Source of the DNA: Lancefieldella parvula_C
GTDB taxonomy: Bacteria; Actinomycetota; Coriobacteriia; Coriobacteriales; Atopobiaceae
Assembly (NCBI RefSeq): GCF_000758945.1
Contig: NZ_JRND01000022.1
Location: 1 to 43,419, forward strand
Length of the DNA: 43,419 nucleotides
Reading direction: 5' to 3'
Shown: in pieces, positions 36,500 through 43,419 of the stretch
Layout: the number at the start of each line of letters is the position of its first letter
Numbering within the stretch: the first letter of the stretch is position 1
Program-made: the position numbers and the translations under genes
The notes under the pieces: generated by a model
Seen by the model: the letters and a program-made list of their open reading frames with translations, nothing else
The model's database searches: none
What the model was told of the DNA's origin: nothing

Positions 36500-37492
36500 A
36501 TGCCAAGCGAGAAGACCCGCTGCTTGCATCTCATTCAGATTTTTGAAGAAGAAACCGATGATGATCACGGTCTGAGTACCCCTCAGCTTATCGAAAGACT
36601 TGCTGAACGCGGGCTTAGTGTAGAGCGTAAGACGCTGTATGACGATATTAAATCGTTGCAGAATTTTGGTTACGATATCCAGTCTTATCAGCGCCATCCT
36701 GTTGAATACGGCCTGGCTACCAGGAAATTTCAGGCTGAGGAACTTATGCTGATGGCTGATGCCGTACAGTCATCAAAGTTTTTGACGGAGCGTAAGGCAA
36801 ACAATCTGGTGAGCCTCATTGGAGAGCTGGGGGGGAAGTCTACCTCTGACACGCTCAAGAAGCGTATTCATGTTGAAGGTCGTATTAAGTCGCAAAATGA
36901 GTCTGTGTTTTATGCGCTTAATGCTATTCAGACGGCGCTTTTGCAGAAGAAAAAAGTCTCGTTTAAGTATCGCAAGAAGGGCTTTAAAGATAAGGTTATT
37001 GAAGAGCTTCCTGTAAGAGAAGAAACACCTGTTCAACTTACGTATATTGACGATTTTTACTATCTTATTGTGTGGAACGATAAGCATCAAAACTTTGTCA
37101 ATTATCGCGTGGATCGTATGTTTAGGCTTGAGGTTGCTGATGCCGACGCTACGGTTAACGAGCAAATCAAGCAGTTTGACATAGATAAGTATCAAGAGCG
37201 TGTCTTTGGTATGTACTCGGGCGAGGTTGTTGAGGTCACACTTCGTGTTAATGAGCGCGTAATGTGCTCGGTGTATGACCGTTTTGGCAAGAACATTATT
37301 TTGAATAACCCAAGTTCTGATGGCATAACGGCTGACGTGCACGTTTCTGTCATGGAAGCTCCAACGTTTTATGGTTGGCTTGCAACCTTTGGAACAGATA
37401 TTGAGTTGGTAGCTCCAAAGAAGACCAGGCAGAAATATCAAGAGTACTTGAGTGGAATTCTTCAGAGCTACCAATCAGAGAAAGAGGATTAG
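36500..37492 (+). CDS. WYL domain transcriptional regulator
   Basis: The 330-aa protein has an N-terminal winged helix-turn-helix (about 1-70; LIERLAERGLSVERKTLYDDIKSL in parts), a linker, a WYL domain (about 145-215; KVSFKYRKK, FYYLIVWNDKHQNFVNYRVDRM) and a WCX-like C-terminal domain (about 235-320; EVTLRVNERV, FYGWLATFGTDIELVAP). WYL regulators sense small ligands, often nucleic-acid-derived or signalling molecules. GGAGG at 36491-36495 is close to the ATG at 36500; the TTG at 36476 has no ribosome site. The neighbouring palindromes are candidate operators. Confidence 0.92.
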   Translation: MPSEKTRCLHLIQIFEEETDDDHGLSTPQLIERLAERGLSVERKTLYDDIKSLQNFGYDIQSYQRHPVEYGLATRKFQAEELMLMADAVQSSKFLTERKANNLVSLIGELGGKSTSDTLKKRIHVEGRIKSQNESVFYALNAIQTALLQKKKVSFKYRKKGFKDKVIEELPVREETPVQLTYIDDFYYLIVWNDKHQNFVNYRVDRMFRLEVADADATVNEQIKQFDIDKYQERVFGMYSGEVVEVTLRVNERVMCSVYDRFGKNIILNNPSSDGITADVHVSVMEAPTFYGWLATFGTDIELVAPKKTRQKYQEYLSGILQSYQSEKED

Positions 37493-37550
37493 CCAAACGG
37501 CGAAGACGGGATAAAACGGACGGGCTAAACCGGACAGTCACGTGTATCAA

Positions 37551-37874
37551 TTAACGAGCATCAATGACGTAAAGACCTGCTTTAACAAGAAGATGACCAT
37601 GGTGATCGCTGAGCTGCGTGATCTTGCAAGTAACAATGTTTTGATGTCCGTAGAAGAGCAAAGTACTCCAGAGAGAATTGCTTTCTCTAGGAATAAAACC
37701 AAGCTTGTTGTCATTAGAGTACAGAGCAAGAGCCTCTGGATCGTAAGGGTTATCGCGTTCAGGAACAATGGTTAGATCTGAGCCTAGTTTGAGCTGATCA
37801 AAGATAAGAGGAGCGTCGTAGTAGGGAAGACCGGAAATAACGAAGGAATCAACAAGCTTTGTAGGACTGTACAT
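37551..37874 (-). CDS. Small HIRAN domain protein
   Basis: 107 aa. The HIRAN core is visible: LKLGSDLTIVPERDNPYDP, then EALALYSNDNKLGFIPRESN, with strands following up to the C-terminus. HIRAN domains bind DNA 3' ends or damaged/stalled DNA in helicase contexts; stand-alone bacterial copies are of unknown role. AAGGAGG sits seven bases before the ATG, a near-perfect ribosome site. It is transcribed divergently from the acetyltransferase across a TGTCCA-N6-TGGACA site, and convergently with the WYL gene. Confidence 0.88.
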   Translation of the reverse strand: MYSPTKLVDSFVISGLPYYDAPLIFDQLKLGSDLTIVPERDNPYDPEALALYSNDNKLGFIPRESNSLWSTLLFYGHQNIVTCKITQLSDHHGHLLVKAGLYVIDAR

Positions 37875-37928
37875 AAGAGCCTCCTTAGAAGATGTTGAGA
37901 ACAGAATACGGATTTGTTAAAGAATGAG

Positions 37929-37946
37929 TGTCCAACAGATTGGACA
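37929..37946. promoter_or_regulatory. TGTCCA-N6-TGGACA site between divergent genes
   Basis: TGTCCA (37929-37934) and TGGACA (37941-37946) with a 6-nt spacer lie between the HIRAN gene (start 37874) and the acetyltransferase (start 38005). No T-tract follows, so a regulator site is more likely than a terminator. It is the third copy of this palindrome in the window. Confidence 0.55.
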
Positions 37947-38004
37947 GTAAAAAATAGCTGTAAGACAAAGCAGTAAGAGAAAATGAGTTTCAAAGGGAGT
38001 TTGC

Positions 38005-38553
38005 ATGATTACCACTAAGAGATTGTTTCTTATCCCATGGCATGCATCTGATGCCGATGAGCTTTATGAACTGGCAAAAGACCCGGAGATTGGACCACTT
38101 TGTGGCTGGGAACCACACAAGACTCTAGAAGATTCCAAGCAAGTTCTTGCAAATATATTGTCCGAGAAGTTCTGTTATGCCGTAAAGGATATGAAGACTG
38201 GTCATGTAATTGGCTCGATGTCATTGGACTTTGAAGAAATTTCTGATCCAAAAGATTCCTCAAAGCAGTTACATCAGGCAGAAATTGGCTATTGGATTGG
38301 TCGTCCTTATTGGGGACAAGGATTGGCATCTGAGGGTACTCAAGCTCTTGTCACCTATGCATTTGAAGAGCATGGTATTGACCAGGTGATTATTAGATAT
38401 CTTGAGCGTAATAAAAGGTCTGCTTCAGTGGCTCGAAAGTGCAGCTTCACGGAGATGGGTACTATTACAGACTTTAATAAGTACACAGGCAAAGAAGAGC
38501 AGTTTGGTATATCAATGCTCACAAAAGTGGACTGGGAACGTGTTCAAAAATAG
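38005..38553 (+). CDS. GNAT family N-acetyltransferase (RimJ/RimL-like)
   Basis: The 182-aa cytosolic protein starts with the RimJ/RimL pattern ITTKRLFLIPWHASDADELYEL. GEIGYWIGRPYWGQGLASEG-type motif A is present (AEIGYWIGRPYWGQGLASEG), holding the acetyl-CoA pyrophosphate loop. It ends with IDQVIIRYLERNKRSASVARK, the motif B region. Substrates may be protein N-termini, amines or antibiotics; not readable here. AAAGGGAG precedes the ATG. Confidence 0.92.
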   Translation: MITTKRLFLIPWHASDADELYELAKDPEIGPLCGWEPHKTLEDSKQVLANILSEKFCYAVKDMKTGHVIGSMSLDFEEISDPKDSSKQLHQAEIGYWIGRPYWGQGLASEGTQALVTYAFEEHGIDQVIIRYLERNKRSASVARKCSFTEMGTITDFNKYTGKEEQFGISMLTKVDWERVQK

Positions 38554-38589
38554 CAGTTCTTTTCGCTATTTTGTGTGTTGTTTTTAAAT

Positions 38590-38618
38590 GTTGCATAAGG
38601 CAAACTCATATTTGCAAC
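38590..38618. promoter_or_regulatory. Inverted repeat upstream of cydD
   Basis: GTTGCA (38590-38595) and TGCAAC (38613-38618) form a 6-bp inverted repeat with a 17-nt spacer, about 80 bp before cydD. It might be an operator. No full promoter is evident. Weak evidence. Confidence 0.25.
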
Positions 38619-38696
38619 GGCCGAACTGCATATAAAGTAGTTGAAACAGTTAGCGGATTTAAGATTTTGCTTGTAAGAAGAGCGAGAGAAGTTTTT

Positions 38697-40433
38697 ATGA
38701 TGATCAACAAACGCCTCATTGCCCTTATTGAGGAGAGTAAAAAATACATTGGCTTGACCGTGCTTTATCAGTGGATTGCGCTTCTCGCCAATATCGTATT
38801 TATGTATTCTTTGGCAAGAATGATACAAGCCCTGTTCTTGGATTATTTTGTCCTCAAAGAGCAGTTGGTGTTTATTGCACTCTGCCTTATTGTTATTGTG
38901 ATTAGGTATTTCTGCAAACTTGCTCAGCACAAGACAAGTTTTTACGCAGCTAGAAGGGTCAAAAAGACTCTTCGCCAGAAGATCTATCAAAAGCTTTTGG
39001 AGTTTGGCCCTTCGTATAAAAATTCGTATGCTACCAGCGAGATTGTCCAGCTTGCCGTGGAAGGCGTTGATCAGCTGGAAACCTATTTTGCGCAGTACCT
39101 GCCACAGTTCTTCTATGCTGTTTTAGCTCCGCTCACACTTTTCCTTGTTTTGCTCCTTATTAGTCCGGTAGTTGGCATTGTTTTGCTGGTATTTGTTCCG
39201 CTTATCCCCATGACCATCGTTCTTATCCAGAAGTTTGCAAAGAAGCTTTTGTCTAAGTATTGGGGCCAGTATACGCAGCTTGGCGATACGTTTTTGGAGA
39301 ACTTGCAGGGTCTGACCACGGCAAAGATTTACAAGGCTGATGGTTTTAAACACAAGCAGATGAACGAGGAAGCCGAGCATTTTAGGCGTATTACTATGAA
39401 AGTTCTAACCATGCAGCTCAACTCCATTACCGTCATGGACGTGGTTGCATTTGGTGGAAGCGCGCTTGGCACAATTCTTGCAATTCAGCAGGTAAATGAC
39501 CAGCTCCTTTTTATGTGGGAGGGCGTTTTTGTCATTTTAATTTCAGCTGAGTTTTTCTTGCCTATGCGTCTTTTGGGCAGTTATTTCCATATTGCCATGA
39601 ACGGTATGGCGGCATCGGATAAGATCTTTGACCTGCTTGATATGCCTGTTCGAGAGCAAGGGACCAAGACCGTTCCAGCATCTAGCGATGTCGCTTTGCA
39701 CAACGTTTCTTTCTCCTACGATGGCGAGAAACCCGTCTTAGTGAACGTTTCTTTTGGAATGCGCGCCAACTCTCTGAATGCCCTGGTAGGAGAGTCAGGC
39801 TGTGGCAAATCAACAATTGCCGCACTTCTGACGGGAAAGCTTCGCTCGTATACGGGAGATGTACTGTTTGGAACCACCAGCCTGGCAGATATTTCTGACC
39901 AGAATTTGCTTCGAAACGTTACCTATATTGGACATCAAGCGCACCTCTTTATGGGAAGCGTTCGATCTAACCTTGCTATGGGTAACCCAGAAGCAACCGA
40001 AGAGCAGCTTTGGCATGCCCTTGAGCAGGTCAATCTTGCTGAGTTTGTAAAGTCTTTAGGTGGACTTGACGCTCCAGTTGCCGAGAAGGGCTCCAACTTG
40101 TCAGGTGGACAGCGCCAGAGGTTGGCACTTGCTCGAGCACTGCTTCACAATAGCCAGATGTACATCTTTGACGAAGCTACTTCAAACATTGATGTCGAGA
40201 GTGAAGACGTTATTATGCAGCAGGTACACCAGCTTGCTCAGACGAAGATGGTGCTGGTAATTTCACATCGACTGGTAAACGTTAAAAACGCCGATCAGAT
40301 TGTTGTTATGCAACGTGGTCGCGTTGTTGGAAGCGGTACACACCAAGAGTTGCTTGCAACAAATGACGAGTACAAGCGAATGACGCAGGCCCAGACCGAG
40401 CTTGAGAATTATGTGAAAGGAGTTGAGGCGTAA
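38697..40433 (+). CDS. cydD: CydD-like ABC transporter (ATPase/permease half)
   Basis: The 578-aa half-transporter has six N-terminal membrane segments and a C-terminal ATPase. The permease has CydD-like marks: ETYFAQYLPQFFYAVLAPLT, PLIPMTIVLIQKFA, GDTFLENLQGLTTAKIYKA. ATPase motifs are intact: GESGCGKST (about residue 365), LSGGQRQRLALARALL, MYIFDEATSNIDVES. With its partner it would form the CydDC heterodimer, which in E. coli moves thiols/haem and is needed for cytochrome bd assembly. The frame is open to 38571; the start at 38697 (or 38700) is chosen because GAGAG is upstream and the first helix starts right after. It ends in a TAATG overlap with cydC. Confidence 0.88.
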   Translation: MMINKRLIALIEESKKYIGLTVLYQWIALLANIVFMYSLARMIQALFLDYFVLKEQLVFIALCLIVIVIRYFCKLAQHKTSFYAARRVKKTLRQKIYQKLLEFGPSYKNSYATSEIVQLAVEGVDQLETYFAQYLPQFFYAVLAPLTLFLVLLLISPVVGIVLLVFVPLIPMTIVLIQKFAKKLLSKYWGQYTQLGDTFLENLQGLTTAKIYKADGFKHKQMNEEAEHFRRITMKVLTMQLNSITVMDVVAFGGSALGTILAIQQVNDQLLFMWEGVFVILISAEFFLPMRLLGSYFHIAMNGMAASDKIFDLLDMPVREQGTKTVPASSDVALHNVSFSYDGEKPVLVNVSFGMRANSLNALVGESGCGKSTIAALLTGKLRSYTGDVLFGTTSLADISDQNLLRNVTYIGHQAHLFMGSVRSNLAMGNPEATEEQLWHALEQVNLAEFVKSLGGLDAPVAEKGSNLSGGQRQRLALARALLHNSQMYIFDEATSNIDVESEDVIMQQVHQLAQTKMVLVISHRLVNVKNADQIVVMQRGRVVGSGTHQELLATNDEYKRMTQAQTELENYVKGVEA

Positions 40434-42133
40434 TGAAGACAGAAGTTAAGAACAACGCCACAACTGCACGTACTTCTCGCCGTAGCGCGCTCACTATTAT
40501 GCTGAGACTGGTGGGACTGGTGCGCCCTCTGGCTGGCTTTATGATACTTGCAATTTTGATGGGTGTGTTAGGCAATCTTGCTGCTACGTTCATTAGCATT
40601 TTTGGTGCCTATGCGCTGCTCAGCGCTATGGGATTTGCTTCGTCTTCTCCTATGGTGTTGCTCTTTGGAGGCATGCTTCTGTTTGCGCTGGTCCGCGGTC
40701 TGCTGCGCTACGCTGAGCAGGAATGCAATCACTTTATTGCGTTTAAACTGCTTGCACTTATTAGAGACCGCGTATTTACGGCGCTCAGAAAGCTTGCTCC
40801 TGCAAAGCTTGAGGTCAAGAATAAGGGCAACCTGATGAGCGTCATTACCTCAGACATTGAGCTACTTGAGGTTTTCTATGCACATACTATCTCGCCTATT
40901 TGCATTGCGGTCGTGTTCTGCATTGTTATGGTGTGGTTTATTGCAAGTACTAGCAACTGGATTTTAGGCGTTATTGCACTTGTCTCTTACCTGATAGTTG
41001 GCGTGGCAATTCCACTTGCTATGTCTAAACGTTCCGAGCAGGACTCTGCTGAGGCAAGAGATCTTGCTGGTAAGCTCTCAACGGTTACCCTTGATAACCT
41101 GCGTGGACTTGACGAGATTCTGCAATATAACACTGGCGCACAGATGATTGAGGAAACAAGTCAACTAGCTGACCAGTTAAGTGACAGACAACAGGCAGTT
41201 AAGAAGGCATTTGGTGTCAACGATGCCGTCACCTCAACGATTATTTTGCTCTCCGGTCTTGTTATGTTCTTTAGCTCGTTTTATCTGGCTTATAACCAGC
41301 AGATTCTTATGAACGAAGCCTTTATTGTCACTATTGCATTGATGAGCTCGTTTGGTCCTGTTGTGGCTTTGGCAGCTCTGGGCACAACGCTTACCAGTAC
41401 GTTTGCGGCAGGCAATCGCGTTCTAGATATTCTGGACGAGAAACCCCTGGTTGAAGACGTAGAGGGTCAAAAAGATATCTCCTATGAGGGTGTTCGCGTT
41501 TCTCAGCTTTCATTTGCGTATGATGACGAGCAGATTTTGGACAACATCTCCGTTGACATTCCTACCGATAAGATCGTGGGAATTGTAGGAAAGAGCGGCT
41601 CTGGCAAGTCTACGCTGCTTAAACTTTTGATGCGTTTCTGGCCAGCAACGCCTGGTGCTATTGAGATTTCTGGAACTCCTTTGGAGCAGATTAACACCTC
41701 TAACCTGCGTGATCTTGAGAGCTATATGACGCAGGATACACATCTGTACCATGATTCCATCAAGAACAATCTGCGCATTGCAAAGCTTGAAGCAACAGAT
41801 GAAGAGATTATTGAGGCATGCAAGAAGGCTTCAATTCACGAGTATATCTCCACGCTGCCTCAGGGCTACGACACGCCTGTTGCAGAGCTTGGTGACTCGC
41901 TTTCTGGTGGAGAACGCCAGCGTATTGGCCTTGCTCGCGCATTTCTACATGACGCACCGATCATGTTGCTTGACGAGCCAACCAGTAACCTGGACAGCCT
42001 AAATGAGGCCATCATTTTGCGCTCACTTGATAAAGAGACCGAGCATAAATCCGTGGTTCTTGTCTCTCACAGAGCATCTACCATGGGAATTGCAGATGTT
42101 GTTTACACCGTTGATGGGGGACGTGTGAGCTAA
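40433..42133 (+). CDS. cydC: CydC-like ABC transporter (ATPase/permease half)
   Basis: 566 aa; partner of the preceding gene. The membrane domain (about 20-310) has CydC-like features: LRYAEQECNHFIAFKLLALIRDRVFTALRKLAPAKLE in pieces, NLMSVITSDIELLEVFYAHTISP. The ATPase has GKSGSGKST (about residue 385), LSGGERQRIGLARAFL and IMLLDEPTSNLDS. Start and stop codons overlap on both sides (TAATG at 40433 and 42133), indicating tight translational coupling in a three-gene operon. No cydAB genes lie in the window, so either they are elsewhere or the pair serves another thiol/haem role. Confidence 0.88.
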   Translation: MKTEVKNNATTARTSRRSALTIMLRLVGLVRPLAGFMILAILMGVLGNLAATFISIFGAYALLSAMGFASSSPMVLLFGGMLLFALVRGLLRYAEQECNHFIAFKLLALIRDRVFTALRKLAPAKLEVKNKGNLMSVITSDIELLEVFYAHTISPICIAVVFCIVMVWFIASTSNWILGVIALVSYLIVGVAIPLAMSKRSEQDSAEARDLAGKLSTVTLDNLRGLDEILQYNTGAQMIEETSQLADQLSDRQQAVKKAFGVNDAVTSTIILLSGLVMFFSSFYLAYNQQILMNEAFIVTIALMSSFGPVVALAALGTTLTSTFAAGNRVLDILDEKPLVEDVEGQKDISYEGVRVSQLSFAYDDEQILDNISVDIPTDKIVGIVGKSGSGKSTLLKLLMRFWPATPGAIEISGTPLEQINTSNLRDLESYMTQDTHLYHDSIKNNLRIAKLEATDEEIIEACKKASIHEYISTLPQGYDTPVAELGDSLSGGERQRIGLARAFLHDAPIMLLDEPTSNLDSLNEAIILRSLDKETEHKSVVLVSHRASTMGIADVVYTVDGGRVS

Positions 42134-42450
42134 TGACACCGGAAGAAATTGAACGGAAGCGCCAAAAAGAAAAGGATCTCTTCTCGCTCATGATTCGCTT
42201 TTATTGCGAGAAGTGCCATCGTACCAAAGCCCACGAACCTCTGTGTGACGAGTGTGCTGAGCTTGAGAAGTATGCGCATACGCGTGTGGACCGCTGTCCT
42301 CACATTGAGACAAAGACGTTTTGCTCAAAATGCATATCGCATTGCTACAACAAAGAGATGCGAGCTCGAGTCAAAGAGGTCATGAAATCTTCGGGTCCAC
42401 GACTTTTACTGCACCACCCAATTCTTGTCATCAAGCATGCGTTGCAGTAA
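42133..42450 (+). CDS. ygbA: YgbA-type nitrous oxide-stimulated promoter family protein
   Basis: The 105-aa cytosolic protein is Cys-rich. It matches the YgbA_NO family: MIRFYCEKCHRTKAHEPLCDEC, split into a CxxC and a second CxxC, then CPHIETKTFCSKCISHCYNKEMR and the terminal VMKSSGPRLLLHHPILVIKH. The Cys/His sets may bind zinc or another metal. E. coli ygbA belongs to the NO-responsive NsrR regulon and is linked to growth under nitrosative stress. Overlap with the cydC stop makes this the third gene of the cydDC operon. Confidence 0.9.
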   Translation: MTPEEIERKRQKEKDLFSLMIRFYCEKCHRTKAHEPLCDECAELEKYAHTRVDRCPHIETKTFCSKCISHCYNKEMRARVKEVMKSSGPRLLLHHPILVIKHALQ

Positions 42451-42542
42451 TTAAGTGCTGGTAGACGACAAAGGTTTGCTCTGCACAGGTCTTAGGCTCG
42501 CGCTAATAAAGTCTGCAACACCACGGTTTTCTTGCGACTCCA

Positions 42543-42580
42543 CGGTCTTCTCGCCACAAAAACGAGAAGACCGCATTTTT
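42543..42580 (+). terminator. Terminator after the cydDC-ygbA operon
   Basis: CGGTCTTCTCG (42543-42553) pairs with CGAGAAGACCG (42563-42573), an 11-bp stem with a 9-nt loop, followed by CATTTTTTG. The left arm runs into TTCTCGCC, so this is the second terminator built from the recurring word. Confidence 0.85.
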
Positions 42581-42688
42581 TGAATCTTTTTCATTTGAAA
42601 CATAACTGTTAACTCTGAGAATTACGTATTTTTGACGCGGCGCGGTAGGTTTACAGTGACCTCTCGCTTTACAGAAGGAGGTACTGCG

Positions 42689-43348
42689 TTGATTAAATCA
42701 AAGAAAGCGTCATTTATTTTTAAGCTGTTTATTGCTGTGATTGGCACCTTTGTGCTGTGTGATTCGGCAGGCGTCTTCCGAATGAACTTCCGCGTTTCTT
42801 TCTTGTACTACTTCACTAACATCTCTAACGTGCTGCTTGTTGCCTATTTCTGGGGCGCGCTGTTCCAAGCTTACAAGCATCCCGAGACCGCTCAGAAACC
42901 ATGGATGCCAACGGTTAAGCACACACTTATGCTGGGTATTACGGTAACCGGCCTGGTAGCTTACTTCCTGCTTGACCACGGCGAGGTCTTTGTAAATGGC
43001 GTCTTTAAGTTCAATAATTTTATCCTGCACGATGTGACTCCAATTTGCGCCGTTTTGGACTGGCTGCTCTTTGACGAGAAGCCAACTATGAGCTTTAAAG
43101 AGCCTCTGATCTGGCCTTTATATCCGCTCACGTATTTTGCGTACATCATTGTCTTGGTCCTGGGCTTTGGCGTGCAGATTAAAGAGAAGTCTCGCTGGCC
43201 TTATGGATTTATGGACTTTGACAAGCTAGGAGTCCCAACAGTTACTTTGACCATTGTGATTCTGATTGTTGTCTTTGTTGCCCTGGGCTACCTCTACGTC
43301 GTCATTGATAAAAAACTTGGCGAGAAGATCAAGAAGGCTGAGAACTAA
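42689..43348 (+). CDS. Pr6Pr-like integral membrane protein
   Basis: 219 aa with about six membrane segments. YYFTNISNVLLVAYFWG, HDVTPICAVLDWLLF, PLIWPLYPLTYFAYIIVLVLG in parts, and WPYGFMDFDKLG match the Pr6Pr membrane family seen in Actinobacteria; its function is unknown. The start is TTG at 42689 because GGAGGT (42677-42682) is six bases upstream, while the open frame back to 42632 has no such site. It is a single gene after the terminator at 42543; nothing recognisable follows to the window end. Confidence 0.85.
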   Translation: MIKSKKASFIFKLFIAVIGTFVLCDSAGVFRMNFRVSFLYYFTNISNVLLVAYFWGALFQAYKHPETAQKPWMPTVKHTLMLGITVTGLVAYFLLDHGEVFVNGVFKFNNFILHDVTPICAVLDWLLFDEKPTMSFKEPLIWPLYPLTYFAYIIVLVLGFGVQIKEKSRWPYGFMDFDKLGVPTVTLTIVILIVVFVALGYLYVVIDKKLGEKIKKAEN

Positions 43349-43419
43349 ACGGACTGCATAGTCAAAGCGAGGTTAAAACCTTAAGCGATTGCACAGCGCT
43401 CGGCACTTGTGAACTGCCT

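Noticed and set aside
43349..43419. Possible gene start at the right edge
   Set aside because: The last 71 bases show no start with a ribosome site and no recognisable RNA.

Overview
The window reads as chromosomal DNA of a low-to-mid GC, host-associated anaerobic Gram-positive bacterium, most likely a Coriobacteriia member of the Atopobium/Lancefieldella/Olsenella type. This rests on sortase-anchored surface proteins with Cna_B and pilin-type isopeptide domains, flavodoxin/ferredoxin and flavin-reductase genes, TTG/GTG starts and general gene style. No marker gene (rRNA, tRNA, ribosomal protein) is present, so the taxonomic call is inference.

Layout: (1) 1-5316: a DUF4143 AAA ATPase behind a 23-bp iteron array, glmS, a 5' remnant of topA, and an ABC-F ATPase. 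(2) 5512-9032: a three-gene MacAB/YknXYZ-type efflux operon closed by a strong terminator. (3) 9185-11413: a SIMPL-domain gene broken by one stop codon, an EFR1-type flavodoxin-ferredoxin, and an ICMT/PEMT-like methyltransferase. (4) 11634-13580: a glycoside hydrolase family 2 enzyme. (5) 14171-16997, minus strand: an apbE, flavin reductase, flavin reductase-PAS fusion operon. (6) 17613-33955: a surface-protein region with three cell-wall-anchored proteins (1511, 1805 and 1342 aa), the last two probably co-transcribed, plus an EcsC-family gene and an unassigned gene. (7) 34492-38553: HD hydrolase, MetE-like methyltransferase, WYL regulator, HIRAN protein and GNAT acetyltransferase. (8) 38697-43348: a cydD-cydC-ygbA operon with start/stop overlaps, then a Pr6Pr-like membrane protein.

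The structure least explained by the genes is non-coding. The 8-mer GGCGAGAA/TTCTCGCC occurs 20 times by my hand count (about 1.3 expected), both inside genes and in intergenic hairpins, where inverted copies serve as terminators; this layout resembles a DNA-uptake sequence. Two intergenic elements (13726-13873 and 22347-22493) carry three copies of a 22-nt box in the same order, orientation and spacing. A gapped palindrome TGTCCA-N6-TGGACA occurs three times, once just ahead of the WYL regulator, suggesting a small regulon. The cydDC-ygbA linkage points to nitric-oxide or respiratory-stress tolerance.
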